NCBI GenBank assembly: GCA_023101885.1
Contig: JALPQD010000207.1
Location: 1,493,844 to 1,557,843 of the forward strand
Direction: 5' to 3'
DNA length: 64,000 bases
DNA from: Typhlomys cinereus
Taxonomy: Eukaryota > Chordata > Mammalia > Rodentia > Platacanthomyidae
How positions within the stretch are numbered: position 1 is the first letter of the stretch; each line of letters starts with the position of its first letter. The position numbers and the translations under genes were made by a program. Below, piece after piece: positions 9,570-20,539 of the stretch. The notes under the pieces were generated by a model. The model was not told where the DNA came from. It worked only from the letters and a program-made list of their open reading frames with translations, and ran no database searches.

Positions 9570-10259
9570 ATTTTGGAGCCACTATCAGGCTGTTTTTATT
9601 ACTATGGATTTGTAGTATAGATTAAGGTTTGGTATGGTGATACCTCCAGCTGTGTTTTTGTTACTCAGGATTGTTTTTGCTATTCTGGGTCTTTTGTGAT
9701 TCCATATGAATTTTGAGATTGTTTGATCAATTTCTTTAAAGAAGAAATTGGGGATTTTGATTGGTATAGCATTAAATCTGTATATTGCTTTTGGTAGGAT
9801 GGTCATTTTTTATGATGTTGATTCTGCTAATCCAGGCTCATGGGAGGTCTTTCCACCTTCTGGTATCTTCTATAATTTCTTTCTTTAGGGTTTCAAAGTT
9901 TTCATTATAAATGCCTCTGACTTCTTTGGTTAGGTTTGTATCAAGGCATTTCATTTTTTTTTAGGGGCTATAGTAAATGGGATTGTTTTTCTTAGGGCTT
10001 TTTCACTTTTTTCATCCCTGGTATATAGGAAGGTCACTGATTTTTGCATGTTTATTTTGTAACCTGCCACCCTGCTGAACTTCTGTATTAGTTCCAAGAG
10101 TTTCCTAGTGGAGATTTTAGGATCACTTAGGTGTATGCTCATATTATCTGCAAATAGAGATATTGTGACTTCTTCCTTGCCCATTTGAATTCCTTTTATC
10201 TTCCTCTCTTGTTTTATGGCTCCAGCTAACTTGCAACTGAGGTGGCTTGATCTCACCAA
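9570..10259 (-). pseudogene. L1 ORF2 fragment (reverse transcriptase region)
   Basis: Translated on the minus strand, the first piece (10259 to 9951) carries the reverse transcriptase motif as LFADNMSIHL, followed by AGYKINMQKSVTFLYT. The second (9806 to about 9570) carries [29 protein letters not shown] and [13 protein letters not shown], then two stops before WLQN. The catalytic motif is FADN and not the canonical FADD. A frame break joins the pieces. Only about 220 residues of a roughly 1,280-residue protein remain, so it is non-functional. Confidence 0.9.
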
Positions 10260-10419
10260 TCAGGGAGGGTATAGGGACTGGTAGACAGATGGTAACCACC
10301 CTGAAAATGGGACACTGACACCCACCCTCCTACTCCTATTCCATCTACCTTTGAATCTCCTCTTATAGTAAGATCTTCATTTAAACAGCCTTTTATCTTT
10401 GGTTAGGAGGTGACCTCCA

Positions 10420-11069
10420 ATACCAATCAGGATGAAGCCAAGGGCAGTGCAGGAATAGCAAAACTGAAAACAACAACAAACCGTAATTCAGAACACCAAA
10501 GACCCTACATTAATCACCTGGAACCAGACCAGCCAAATCTCTCCCCATCCTAAAGCTCAGGGAAACTTTTGAAAAAGGGTGCGGCAAGATTGTAACAGCC
10601 TAAAGATGGGGAGGACCAACGATACGCAAGATATTCCATACAAGTTAGGGCTGCAGAAGCCATAATTGGACTTTGCATGACCTGCGCAATGACTGATGTC
10701 AATGACCCCCCAAAGTCTAGCATGGATCACATGGATCCTTAGAGGCAAGGGATTAACAGTCATCATAGTGTTCCCATGCTAAAGGGGAGCCCAAGAAAGG
10801 GCTCTGGGCTATGCCACTGAGTCCTTACACCTCACTAGAGTGGAGGACTCAGAGGGAGGTTTGGCGTTCACATAAAAGGATGCTCTAGGTGATGAGAAGA
10901 GGGAAGGGGGAGGCACTAGGAAAAGGGGAGTGAGGGGGTGAAAGGAAGGAAAAAGGGAGAGAAGGTGCAAGGAATACTGGGGAGGGATAGAGGGAGGGAG
11001 AGGACCAGGATACCTATTGAGCTTGTATGATTGGGGAAAGATAAAAAATAACAATAATAAAATAAAGAC
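10420..11069 (+). mobile_element. L1 3' UTR with polypurine tract
   Basis: Shared blocks include AGCTCAGGGAAACTTTTGAA, GGACTTTGCATGACCTGCGC and CCACTGAGTCCTTACACC. A G-rich purine stretch at 10890-11015 follows, then CTATTGAGCTTGTATGA and an A-rich end. It is the forward counterpart of the reverse copies near 7000, 22300 and 33600. Confidence 0.8.
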
Positions 11070-12094
11070 GATGGACTGGTTTGCTCGATAGAGGAGAGCT
11101 GTGTTGGTGGCCATGAAACTTTGAATGTGGAAACGGCAGGCAACAGAACAGTTGCTGCTGTTGCACAAATGAACATCAGTGACAGAAAACCTAGTGCTTT
11201 GCACTGGGATGGTGGGAGACACAACTGCCACCACATGTGATGTGAGACTTGAAAACCCGGATTTCTTCAGGGATCGAAAGCCCAAGCCCAAGCTATTTCT
11301 TGCCCTTTGGATGTTTCAGCTGCCTAAATAGAGGCTTTTCCAGAGTCGCCACATGAAAGTTGGTACAGCCGTGGTTCAAGTGTACCGAGCTGTGTTTCAT
11401 CCTTGCTGTTGAATCAGCCAGCACCCTTCAAGTGGTACTGGTTTTGGTGTACGATGAAGGGGTTCAAGGGGAGCAGCAAAAGCTTGGGACCAAGGGGCAG
11501 GTGTAGAGTTCCTGCAAGGAAAGGTGAGGTTTATAGCTGCAGAGGCAAACCCAGAAAATTGCTGGAGATGCCAGAACCATGGGATAGATGGTGAGGACAG
11601 CTATGAGTGGAGAGTCAACCTGGTTCAGAGGAACTCTGCTTCTACAACTTTTGAGCTTCGAACAGGGACTGGGGATGCCTAGAATCTTTGAGCCACCATG
11701 AGTACGTGATGAGCAACAGAAGCTGGACATTGAAATACAAGATGTGGTATTTGATTTGCTGGACTTTGGTCTTAACTTGATGTTTTCTCGTTATCAAAAT
11801 GATTCTATTTTGGTGTTTTATCTGTGCTGGAGTATTTAACTTATTTTGACTTGATAGACTCCTACAGTTAAAAGATTTGGGATATTTAAAGACTTTTGGT
11901 GCCAACATTTTAATAACTGAGCTTTTAATGATTGACATTTTAAATTTGCTTATAAAAACTTTTAATTTTGGACTTTTAGAATTAAAAATCTATTTATATT
12001 ATAAATAGATAAGTTTTAACACCTGTGGGGAGAGGGATTGAAGATTACAGTTTACAAGTGCTATCTTTTTGTGTCAAGCTGACAAGGGGTGGAA
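11070..12094 (+). mobile_element. MaLR internal sequence, right part
   Basis: It continues the internal region after the L1 target site. It ends GACAAGGGGTGGAA immediately before the 3' LTR. AAGGGGTGGAA is the typical polypurine tract and LTR junction of MaLR elements. Short frames at 11403-11938 do not resemble proteins. Confidence 0.85.
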
Positions 12095-12520
12095 TGTCAT
12101 AGTTAGGCACAGGTATCAACTTGACATTTGAGGGTTGAGCTCTGGGCACATTTGTAGAGAATTAGTGGCTGAGTTAGGCCCAGAGCAAACCTGCAGGAGA
12201 TTGTCTAGCTGATGGGGAAGACCTGGTCCATGGTGGGTGGGATTAGGCCCTGGAATAAAATACAGACAGCTGGTTAAGAGAGTTGGCATCCTTGTGTATA
12301 TTTGGTGAGACGTGCTGGTCTGGCAAGTAAGGATTGTCCCTCTCTCAGGCATTATGTAGAGATGGTGTGGCCAGTTCCCTCAGCCCTGATCTTGGTGCAT
12401 GCTCCCCTGTCAAACTGGACTAAGAACTGTAACTGGACAATCATGAGAGAAAATAAATCCCTTGTTTCCTTAAGCTATTTGATGGTGATTTATCAGCACC
12501 CATGCAGGTGAACTGCTACA
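12095..12520 (+). mobile_element. 3' LTR of the MaLR provirus
   Basis: About 426 bp from TGTCATAGTTAGG to AACTGCTACA, with AATAAA at about 12450. It matches the 5' LTR at 8912-9332 along its whole length with scattered differences. No clean 5-bp TSD could be read outside the pair. Confidence 0.85.
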
Positions 12521-12529
12521 TGAAGTTAA

Positions 12530-12870
12530 CAAAACTTATAAGGCTCAGGAAACTCCTGAAAATTACAAGATTCGCAAGGATCCTTCCCAAGGTCATAAAA
12601 ACAGTAAACGGTTGCTGGGAAGAGGAGACTCTGACCTACTCAGCTACATGCAAGGTGTACAAGGAGCTCCAGAGATGTGGCTTTCATGAGTCATCACATG
12701 CTGAGGTGGGCTTTTGGGTGATGTGGCTGTCTGTGGATCACCCACACTGCTGTAAGGAACCCCAACAGCAACAAACAACAAGCCCTTGTTTCAGTCAGCT
12801 GGATGGGTAGAATTGTTTCTTTGGTCTATCAAGACAGTTCTTTTTGGGGTGAATAGATGTTTATCTGAGA
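12530..12870 (+). repeat. Unclassified dispersed repeat, copy 1
   Basis: It shares an ordered set of blocks with 16355-16700: AAGGCTCAGGAA, GTGGCTGTCTGTGGATCACCC versus the corresponding CAGCTGCCTTTGGGTCACCC, GGTAGAATTGTTTCTTTGGT and TTTGGGGTGAATAGATGTTT. Probably an old LTR or other retroelement end. I do not recognise the family. Confidence 0.5.
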
Positions 12871-12912
12871 AAATCAATCAATCAATCAAAAATCAATCGA
12901 TCAATCACAATT
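12871..12912. repeat. (AATC)n simple repeat
   Basis: A run of ATCAATCA units with interruptions. Confidence 0.85.
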
Positions 12913-13391
12913 GTCTCCAAAACAGAGACCTATAGATTTAAAAAAGGCATTAAGGTTGTAGGAGCCTTGTGCCATGGGCTGAGACCTGCACGTGAGACTG
13001 GCCTATGTAAGGGAGAAGTGTACTCTGAGAAGTCCCAATGTACTACCTTTCTCCATGTGGCATGGGGTGCTGTGCCTCTTTGCTATTGTAGTGGGTGTAT
13101 GCTCCCTGCATTAGGTGACAGGGCATGCAATGAAGGTCATCTTTGGGGGAAACCTCAGGATGGCTATATTCTTATACTTCTCCTGGGGTGGCATGTCTTC
13201 TTGAGGAATGCAATCCATCATGTGAATAAGGGGGACCCCTCCCCACCAAAAAAACTACTGCTGGGCTAGTGAACATATTATATGAGGGAGGAATTACAAA
13301 ATATGGCTTGTAGATGTTACCCTGTGAAGTAGATTCTGACAGAAAAAAAAATGGAAAAGTGAAGATGAAATGGAGATGTTAGTTTCCTGCT
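12913..13391. other. Unassigned sequence
   Basis: The frame at 12967-13269 (100 residues) shows no recognisable domain. No repeat was identified. Confidence 0.4.
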
Positions 13392-13798
13392 TGTGATAGT
13401 TCGTCCTAGGTGTCAATTTGACACACCTGGTATTAACTAAGATCAGCTGAGACCACAGCCGGCAAGATCAGCGGAGACCACCTGAAGAGATTATCTGGGT
13501 AATACAAAGATCAGCCCTAGATCCAATCGGCACCTCCTCAGATCTCATTGGTACCTCCCAGTAGTGGACCAGATGAAAGGAACCACAGAACAGAAGACTT
13601 TCTGGGAATCCTTCAGCTATCACCCACTAGCCTCTCAGATGGGTGCGACGTAGCTTGTCTCAAGCTCTGGCCAGCTATGCCACTTCTGCCATGAAAGACT
13701 GTATTTCCTCTCTGGAACTGTAAGTCAAATGAATGTCCCTTCTTCCTTTAAGTTGTTTGACTTTGGGTGCTCTCTCACAGCAATAGTTAGTCTGGGCA
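13392..13798 (+). mobile_element. MaLR-like solo LTR
   Basis: It begins TGTGATAGTTCGTCCTAGG with GTGTCAATTTGACACACC. It ends after AACTGTAAGTCAAATGAATG and a CTCTCACAGCAATAG stretch, a combination typical of rodent MaLR LTRs (MT/ORR1 type). No internal region or second LTR was seen, so it is probably solo. Edges are approximate. Confidence 0.6.
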
Positions 13799-14090
13799 GA
13801 GTACAAGCAAATGGCAGTACAAAGTAGATCTGTGGTGAGAAGCTCTTCCTGGAATCCCAAAACTTGGGGTCCATGGGGATCAATCAGATAGAAGAGAGGA
13901 AGAGAATGTGGAAGAAGTAATAAAAGGATATTCATCAGGTCTGATCTTTATTACAGAAGACAGAAAAGTTCATGATTCAGTATGTAGGGGATGGGTTTAA
14001 TAATGGTCCAATTCAAGAAAGCAGGATAATAATGACATACTCTACATTTGATCTACTTGAATTAGGAAAGAGTTTTAAAAAATATTTATT
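13799..14090. other. Unassigned sequence
   Basis: Nothing recognised in this interval on either strand. Confidence 0.4.
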
Positions 14091-14094
14091 TATC

Positions 14095-14097
14095 CTC

Positions 14098-14184
<87 letters not shown>

Positions 14185-14366
14185 TGTGTGTCCCTGTGAA
14201 GGAATCATCCTAGATTGCTTCTATTTCCTTTTTGCTTTGCTCTGGGATTTTCCAGGCTGCTGCCATTTCTATCTGCCATTTTATTTTTGCATGGGACCTG
14301 GGATTTGAGCTTAGGACCTTCTGCTTACAAGACAGAGTCTTAACCCCTGAGCCATTTCTTCAGCCC
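14095..14366 (-). repeat. B2-superfamily SINE, old form, reverse, with (GT)n(GA)n
   Basis: The plus strand reads GT then GA repeats, then GGAATCATCCTAGATTGCTT, GGACCTTCTGCTTACAAGAC and GAGCCATTTCTTCAGCCC, which is the reverse of the family. The microsatellite lies at the SINE's 3' end. Confidence 0.85.
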
Positions 14367-14369
14367 AGG

Positions 14370-14735
14370 AAAGATTTTTTTTTTTTAAACATGGAATGAA
14401 AGAGTCTTTTGGAGTCTGCCTTGTGATGCTGTGGGACATGGGATCAGATAGATTCAGCCTCAGTGCTGTGAATACAGAGAAAGTGAATTATATAACTAAC
14501 AATCCTCCTTGAGAAGAAGGCTGTACAACTTGAGGCACTACAAAGAAAAACCAGTCTTGATGGACACAGTGGCCCCAGAGCAGCAGTAGCAGCACCTGAG
14601 TTATGGAGGCCAGATGACTGGTTTCAAATGGCTGTGGATTATGGAGGAGAGATGAGGTGACGTTTTACGTCCTTGCTCTTTTGACAAAACAATGGATACA
14701 CGCAGTGGGATCTTTTCATATAGAATTGGACCTTG
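14370..14735. other. Unassigned sequence
   Basis: No repeat or coding motif recognised. Confidence 0.4.
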
Positions 14736-14737
14736 TT

Positions 14738-15130
14738 AATTGTTGCAGTTGCTCTGCATTGTTGCCAATAAGCATTGCAAACCAGCTTAAGGGAACAAGG
14801 AGTTTTATTTTCTTTTACAATAGTCTGGCTACAGCTCTTAATCAAGCTAGACAGGAAAGTACACACCACAGGCTGAGGAAACTGACCACACTATGTCCAC
14901 ATATCCTCAGTACAGCTGAGAGGTGTACAATCCTCACTTCCCAGACCAGCATGTCTGGCCAAGTATACCAAAGGATGCCAACTTCCTTAACCAGCTCCCT
15001 TCACCTTATTCACCTGCCCAAGACTAGTCCCGCCTACTGTGAGCTGGGCCCTTCCTTATTCACTAGACAATCTCCAGCAGGCTTGCATGGGGTTTAATCG
15101 ATCACTTTCCTCTGAATTGAAATATTCTTT
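14738..15130 (-). mobile_element. MaLR-type LTR, reverse, diverged
   Basis: In reverse it follows the LTR family at 8912 and 12095: the polyadenylation end (CTTAAGGGAACAAGGAGTTTTATT), CCAGACCAGCATGTCTGGCC and AAGGATGCCAACTTCC, then GACAATCTCCAGCAGGC. The outer end near 15110 is degraded. It is one of the oldest-looking copies. Confidence 0.7.
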
Positions 15131-16345
15131 CCTGGAGGGAAGCTCACGACTCAGGATTTAAATAAAGCACACAAGAGTTAGAATGGAATTACCAATGTAC
15201 ACAGAGCTGGGACCCTCAACCGTGAAGCTGACACTTGTATCTAATTGTACCATTCTCTCTCTCTCTCTGTCTTTTATCTTCTTAGTTGTCCAACTGGCAT
15301 GGGCAGGAGTGGACAGTGGACCTTCAGAAATCCTGATGACTCTCTGTGAAAAGTTCCTTTATATAATACTAACGTTTGAGTGTCTTACAGATTTGGAAAA
15401 GCATGGAAAGGGGGAAGAAAACAAACACAGTGGTTAAGGAGCTTAAATAGAGGTGCTCTGCAGAGCAGAAAGTGGTGCTCCAGGAGTCACGGGTCACTGG
15501 ATGAAAATCTCAGTGCCAGGCATTGGTGACCTTTTAATGAGCTGCTGGTCATGGAGCCCCTGAGACCTTGCAAACTATAGAGTTCATGGGCACTGCTGTG
15601 GGTTGAATACTAGAACTAGGTGCTAAGTCCGATGGCTGAGGACACCTCACTCTTTGGCAGTAGGACATGGAGAAAATAGTTTGGCATGGAGCTGAAGTTC
15701 CCTCCCTCCCTACAGAAGACAAACCCTACACAGGCTGCTGGGGGAGAATTGTTTCCAATAGTCTTTCTTAGCTATGAGTCCTGGGTGCTGTATTACTATA
15801 ACGGGGCAGGATGCGCCTTCTGGCACAATAGTTATGTGACCATAAAGATTGGGACCAATTTTTTTCCAATTGGATTTAAGGCCCATTCCGTAGGATGGAA
15901 CCCACATCTGGTACTGTGAGGGCAAGACCCCATGGCAGCAGAGGAAATAGGTCCCAATGGGGGAAACAATTGCTACTGTTTTGTTAAGTACATGTGATAT
16001 GCTGGTCAAATTGCTTTCTGAACATTTGTGTTTGTGTTCATAGAATGTGACAGCTGTGGGCCTCAGCTGATCATGAAAGGGGACTTTCTCTGGCAATGGG
16101 AAGCGTACTGTGGAGGCTTCTAAGCAGTCAACTCCTAAACAGGTGCCGTGTGGCATGGTGACCAGCCACAGATGGAGGAAAAGAATCAATTCTTACATCG
16201 CCTGCTCCAAGACTCAGGAAATACTGTGGAAGAGGGGACAGAAGCAATGCAGGAGGCTGAAGGGATAGAGCCTTAGATGGCTGTTTCCTCTCAATTGAAA
16301 TGTGGAGGGAGCTCGTCAATGAGAATATAAATGCAGCAGCTAAGG
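15131..16345. other. Unassigned sequence
   Basis: A short CT tract lies at 15256-15268. The 15680-16190 part has a consistent look (for example ACGGGGCAGGATGCGCC and TTGGGACCAATTTTTTTCCA) that may belong to an old retroelement, but I cannot place it. The 159-residue minus frame at 15710-16189 shows no domain. Confidence 0.35.
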
Positions 16346-16354
16346 CTTAGGAAG

Positions 16355-16700
16355 TGACCAGATCTTACAAGGCTCAGGAAGCAAGTGAAAGTTCCGAGAC
16401 CCACAAGGCCATGGTAAAGATAGCAAAGAAGGGAGTCTCCATCTCGCAATGCAAGTTGTGTGTGCTTGAGATCCCAGGGACGAAGTTCTGTGAGCTGCCA
16501 TCTATCCTGGGGTGGATACTTTGGCGACACAGCTGCCTTTGGGTCACCCATTCTCCTGTGAGTACCTCCTCACGCACATCCTTGGAGGTAACCCCGAATA
16601 AATTCACTGGTTTATCAAGGTAGACTCAGGTAGAATTGTTACTATGGTCTGTCATGGCTACCCTATCTGGGGTGAATAGGTGTTTGCTTGTGTCTCCCCT
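16355..16700 (+). repeat. Unclassified dispersed repeat, copy 2
   Basis: Collinear with 12530-12870. It includes AATAAATTCACTGGTTTATC and ends GGGGTGAATAGGTGTTTGC. The AATAAA near the end would suit an LTR or other retroelement end. Confidence 0.5.
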
Positions 16701-16925
16701 GGAAAAGTCATGATACTCAGCTTTTGTTTTTGTATGTGAGAGAGGTTAGTCATGCTTCTTCATTGAGTCTTGTACTCTCCCCTACTGACAAAGCCTAAAG
16801 CCATTCCTGAAGTATTTATAGTCTCAATCTTGCTTGGTCTGAAGATTTTAAACTCATCCAAGCAATGATTAGCCTCTGACTCTCAAAAAGAAACACAATA
16901 ATTCACTCTCAATGTTTTAGATTAT

Positions 16926-17219
16926 CTTTTTTTATTCAATTGTACGTGCATGCGTGCGTGCATGCGTGTGTGTGTGTGTGTGTGTGTATGTATGTGTGTG
17001 TGTGTAGAACCACGGGCGAATTCGGGAACCACCATGGACACCTCCGCCTCTTCCTTGTTTACTCTGCCCCGGGATTCACAGGCTCTGCCCTACCAGGACC
17101 CAGAAACGCTGGCCGCCCCCACTTCCACCTGGCGTCTATACGGGGGGCCTAGGATCCGAACTCAGGGACCTTCCGCCTACAAGGCAGAGGATTAACCCCT
17201 GAGCCACCTCTCTAGCCCC
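16926..17219 (-). repeat. Young B2-superfamily (DIP-like) SINE, reverse
   Basis: Full-length reverse copy from TTTTTATTCAATTGTACG through the GT tract and GC-rich body to GAGCCACCTCTCTAGCCCC. The TSD CARTGTTTTAGATTAT flanks it, at about 16910-16925 and 17221-17236, with one mismatch. Confidence 0.92.
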
Positions 17220-17239
17220 TCAGTGTTTTAGATTATGAG

Positions 17240-18065
17240 ATAAAACTTTTTAAAAATAAAACTCTACCTTGTACCCTTTTTGTACACATGTGTGTGTGTA
17301 TATATATACATATGTATATTGTATATGTATACCTTTTACATTGTGGTACAACTTTGTCTCTGTTCTTGAACTTAATAGTTACAATATGTTTCCAGGCACT
17401 ACATCCACTACATGTGTTCAGTGACTAATAGTACCACAGCCACCAGTATACAATGCAAGTGTCTATGTCTTGAACCAAAGTCACTAAATCAAGAACATTA
17501 TTTTTTTTTTTTTGAGTACTTTGCTTTAACCAAGGTAAAGTTTGAGGCCCAAGGGCCGTGGAGGCTCAGGCTCAGCTTCGCCCCTCCTTGACAATGAGTC
17601 AGAAGTTTCCACTGCTCTAGATTAGACTGCAGTGAAGTGCCTTTGTGAACATTTTTTCTTTGGATCATTTTTTTTACTATGTCATTTATCTTTTATAAAA
17701 GAAACCAAAAGCGAGCAAAATTTTTATCTGATACCTGACTTTTTTTCATAGATTTTTCCTCCTTAAAAATCAGCAAATATTTCTAGTAACAGTAAACATG
17801 TTTTTAGCTGCATTTTTAATCATGGTATGAGACAGATAACAGTTTCAATATGGGGGAATTGAACAGAAAAGATTAAACTCTCCTATTTTTTACCTGATTG
17901 AATAAACAGGAAGTTCCTGGTTGTATTTCTGACACATCCAGGCATATATACTCTAATAGTAACAGAGTAGCTGCTGGAAATGTTTTTAAAACCTAAAATA
18001 AAACTATCTGAGTCATTCTGGAACATTCTCTTTGCTCTGAGTGTGAAGTAAACTGTCAAGTTACT
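17240..18065. other. Unassigned AT-rich sequence
   Basis: Short TG/TA repeats lie at 17288-17325. No gene or repeat family was recognised otherwise. Confidence 0.4.
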
Positions 18066-18575
18066 GCTAAGCATAAATTAAGATGTAAAATTACTGAGTC
18101 CCCTAGACACTACCCCATCCCCCCTTAGCCTGCATCTGTGCTACTGTTTGATAAAAATCAAGGCCATAGACCCCTCCGCAGTCAATCTGACCTGCTGACA
18201 CTTATTAACCTTTGCATTTGCTTCTGTAAAGTCCCACTTTGCTTGCTCCACCTTTGCCCTACTTTAGTATAAAATGAAAGCTAAAACTTGTGGTTGGAGA
18301 TGGTAGAGAGCTGGCCTTAGTGGGAATGTTCACTAATGGGGTCGTGGGGTAAGGAGGAGAAGTTCTGTCGCTATTGTCTGGGGCTCCTGTGTTTACAAGT
18401 TAGTATTTGCAAGGAATGAGAGGAAATGAATTTGGAGAAGTGAGGAAGGTTCACTCATACAACGCCCATTTCTCCTTGGAGAGTGATCTCAGCTCCAGAC
18501 CGCTAGTGAATAAAGTTCCTCTCTTCCGACCTAATAAATGTCTAGGAAATTATTCCAGAATAAGACAGGATGAAG
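18066..18575 (+). mobile_element. ERV-type LTR, copy 1
   Basis: It shares an ordered series with 36325-36700: AAAATTACTGA, CACTACCCCATCCCC, CTTTGCATTTGCTTCTGTAA, CTACTTTAGTATAAAATG (TATA region), GAGAGTGATCTCAGCTCCAG ACCGCYAGTGA, AATAAAGTTCCTCTCTTCC and GAAATTATTCCAGAATAA. TATA box followed by AATAAA suggests an LTR. An extra segment at about 18290-18475 is absent from copy 2. Class not resolved. Confidence 0.55.
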
Positions 18576-18599
18576 GTGAAAATTTTTGAAGGTGACAGA

Positions 18600-18878
18600 A
18601 ATGTATCTGGGAGGTCATTGGTTATGTAAATTATTAAAAATGCAGGACAACAAAGACACCTTCAATTGACAAATGGGAGTTATGGGATGAATACAATTTG
18701 GACACTGTCCCAGCCATCAAAGACAGCATAATTCTTATCACTTAAATGATTATATTCAATTTAGTGCAACACGTATTTTTAGTATTTCTACATTTTGATA
18801 AGATATTACACAAAGATGATCCCTGCTAAAATAGCTCTCAACATGATCATAGAAATCAAGACAACTACAAACAACAAT
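18600..18878. other. Unassigned sequence
   Basis: Nothing recognised on either strand. Confidence 0.4.
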
Positions 18879-18893
18879 AGAAGATCAATTGTA

Positions 18894-19100
18894 GGGGCTG
18901 CAGAGGTGGCTCAGGGGTTAAGCCTCTGCCTTGCAGGCGGAAGGTCCTGAGTTCGGATCCCAGATCCCACGTATAGACGCCAGGCGGAAGCAGGGGCAGC
19001 CTGTGTCTCTGGTCCTGGTAGGGCAGAGCCTGTGAATCCCGGGGCAGAGTAAACAAGGAGGAGGCAGTCCATGGTGGTTCCCGAATTCGCCCGTGGTTCT

Positions 19101-19149
<49 letters not shown>

Positions 19150-19174
19150 ATTGAATAAAAAAAAAAAAAAAAGA
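18894..19174 (+). repeat. Young B2-superfamily (DIP-like) SINE
   Basis: Full-length copy starting GGGGCTGCAGAGGTGGCTCA, with B box GTTCGGATCCC, a CA tract at 19103-19146, CAATTGAATAAA and an A tail. The perfect 15-bp TSD AGAAGATCAATTGTA lies at 18879-18893 and 19175-19189. Confidence 0.96.
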
Positions 19175-19189
19175 AGAAGATCAATTGTA

Positions 19190-19438
19190 ATATTGCATAA
19201 CAAGATACAGGATCCATCAAGACCCTAAGAAGGCAGACATTCTAGCCCTTTAGGGACAAGCTGTAATGGTTAGAATAGGACAAGACTTTTTAAAAACACA
19301 CATTTTAAATCACAAAACAAGATTTTCTTCAAAAATTATCTATTTAAGTAATTTAAATTTAGACATATCTAATGAAAGTTGACTTGGTGTGCACTCAAGT
19401 GTAGTAGATACATATGAAAATCATCATGAATTCCTTTC
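19190..19438. other. Unassigned sequence
   Basis: Short AT-rich spacer between two young SINE copies. Nothing recognised. Confidence 0.4.
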
Positions 19439-19452
19439 AAAAGGATGGTGGG

Positions 19453-19740
19453 GGGGCTGGAGAGGTGGCTCAGGGGTTAAGCCTCCGCCTTACAGGCGGA
19501 AAGTCCTGAGTTCGGATCCCAGATCCCACGTATAGACCCCAAGTGGAAGCGGGGGCAGCCTGCGCTTCTGGTCCTGGTAGGGCGGAGCCTGTGAACCCCC
19601 GGGGCAGAAGGAGGTGGAGGCGTCCATGGTGGTTCGCAAATTCGTCCATGGTTCTACACATACACAGACACACACAGACACACACGCGTGCACGCACATA
19701 CACACGCATATGCACACAGTTGAATAATAATAATAAAAAA
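19453..19740 (+). repeat. Young B2-superfamily (DIP-like) SINE
   Basis: Full-length, starting GGGGCTGGAGAGGTGGCTCA. The CA tract is interrupted (CACAGACACA, CGCGTGCACG). TSD AAAAGGATGGTGGG at 19439-19452 and 19741-19754. Same orientation as the copy 280 bp upstream. Confidence 0.95.
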
Positions 19741-19759
19741 AAAAGGATGGTGGGCATAA

Positions 19760-20475
19760 GACATGAAGGAGAAAATTCATGCCTATGAGCAGCTAAGCAT
19801 GATCTTAGCTGTTCTCCTGAATCTAATCCTGGTCACTTTTGAAATTCTACAGCTTACATTTCAAGTATATCAGTTACTTCATGGGAAACTTAGTTAATAA
19901 AGTTAGCTTCTTCAAACACAGCAATGGCTCAGAAGCACTTGGACAAACCTCTTTTGAAACTTGTGTGTGTGTGGGGGTGTTTTCTAATACTCTCCTGAGT
20001 TTATTTGATAAAAACAGATAAGTATTTGCTTCCAAACTATCATTAGTGTGCTCTTCCCATGATAGCCAGGTTGCAAACTGGTACAAACTGATTATATTTT
20101 CCCCCTTCCATGTGCATAGGTGTCTCTGGAAGTTCGTACCTGGTTTGGCCCCATATAGTAGACTTTCAATTTAGCTTTTAAAAAAAGTTAATAGTTGCCT
20201 CAAGGAGAAAAATGCTTCAGCCTGAATGCTGTATGTCATATCAGCCCCTTCTCTTTCTGACTAAGAAAATGAGTTTCTGTACATAGGTCTCCTCACTTTC
20301 CTTTTCCTCCTCCTCCCTCCTCTTTGTTCTTCCTTCTCTTCCTTCTGTCCCTCCTCCTCCTCCTTTAGTTTTTGCTTCTCTTTGCACAATATCCAGTTGT
20401 TTTGCCTTCCAGTTGGGAAATACTTTTCAAAGTTATAAATATTGTCTACAATTTTATTGGCTCTACTGTGCTGTA
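19760..20475. other. Unassigned sequence with a CT-rich patch
   Basis: A CT/TCC-rich tract lies at 20290-20365. No gene or repeat family was recognised elsewhere. Confidence 0.4.
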
Positions 20476-20477
20476 GA

Positions 20478-20478
20478 C

Positions 20479-20510
<32 letters not shown>

Positions 20511-20530
20511 GTGTGTGTGTGTGTGTGTGT
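20478..20530. repeat. (GT)n microsatellite
   Basis: GTGTGT tract with two GTAT interruptions. It is not obviously attached to a SINE. Confidence 0.9.
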
Positions 20531-20539
20531 CGTGTAAGA

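Larger units (their letters stand above)
9570..11069 (+). mobile_element. 5'-inverted (twin-primed) L1 insertion
   Basis: The left part (9570-10260) is L1 ORF2 in reverse. The right part (about 10260-11069) is the L1 3' UTR forward, ending in an A-rich tail. The 8-bp GATGGACT occurs at 9562-9569 and 11070-11077 and restores the MaLR internal sequence when joined. An inverted 5' segment, a forward 3' segment and one TSD are the known product of twin priming during L1 reverse transcription. Confidence 0.85.

Noticed and set aside
10809..11291. 160-residue minus-strand frame
   Set aside because: It is antisense to the L1 3' UTR polypurine tract and the MaLR internal region, with no protein family resemblance.
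14657..15097. 146-residue plus-strand frame
   Set aside because: It lies mostly in a reverse MaLR-type LTR. Frames at 12116-12352, 44162-44467, 54091-54375 and 63249-63683 are LTR-derived in the same way.
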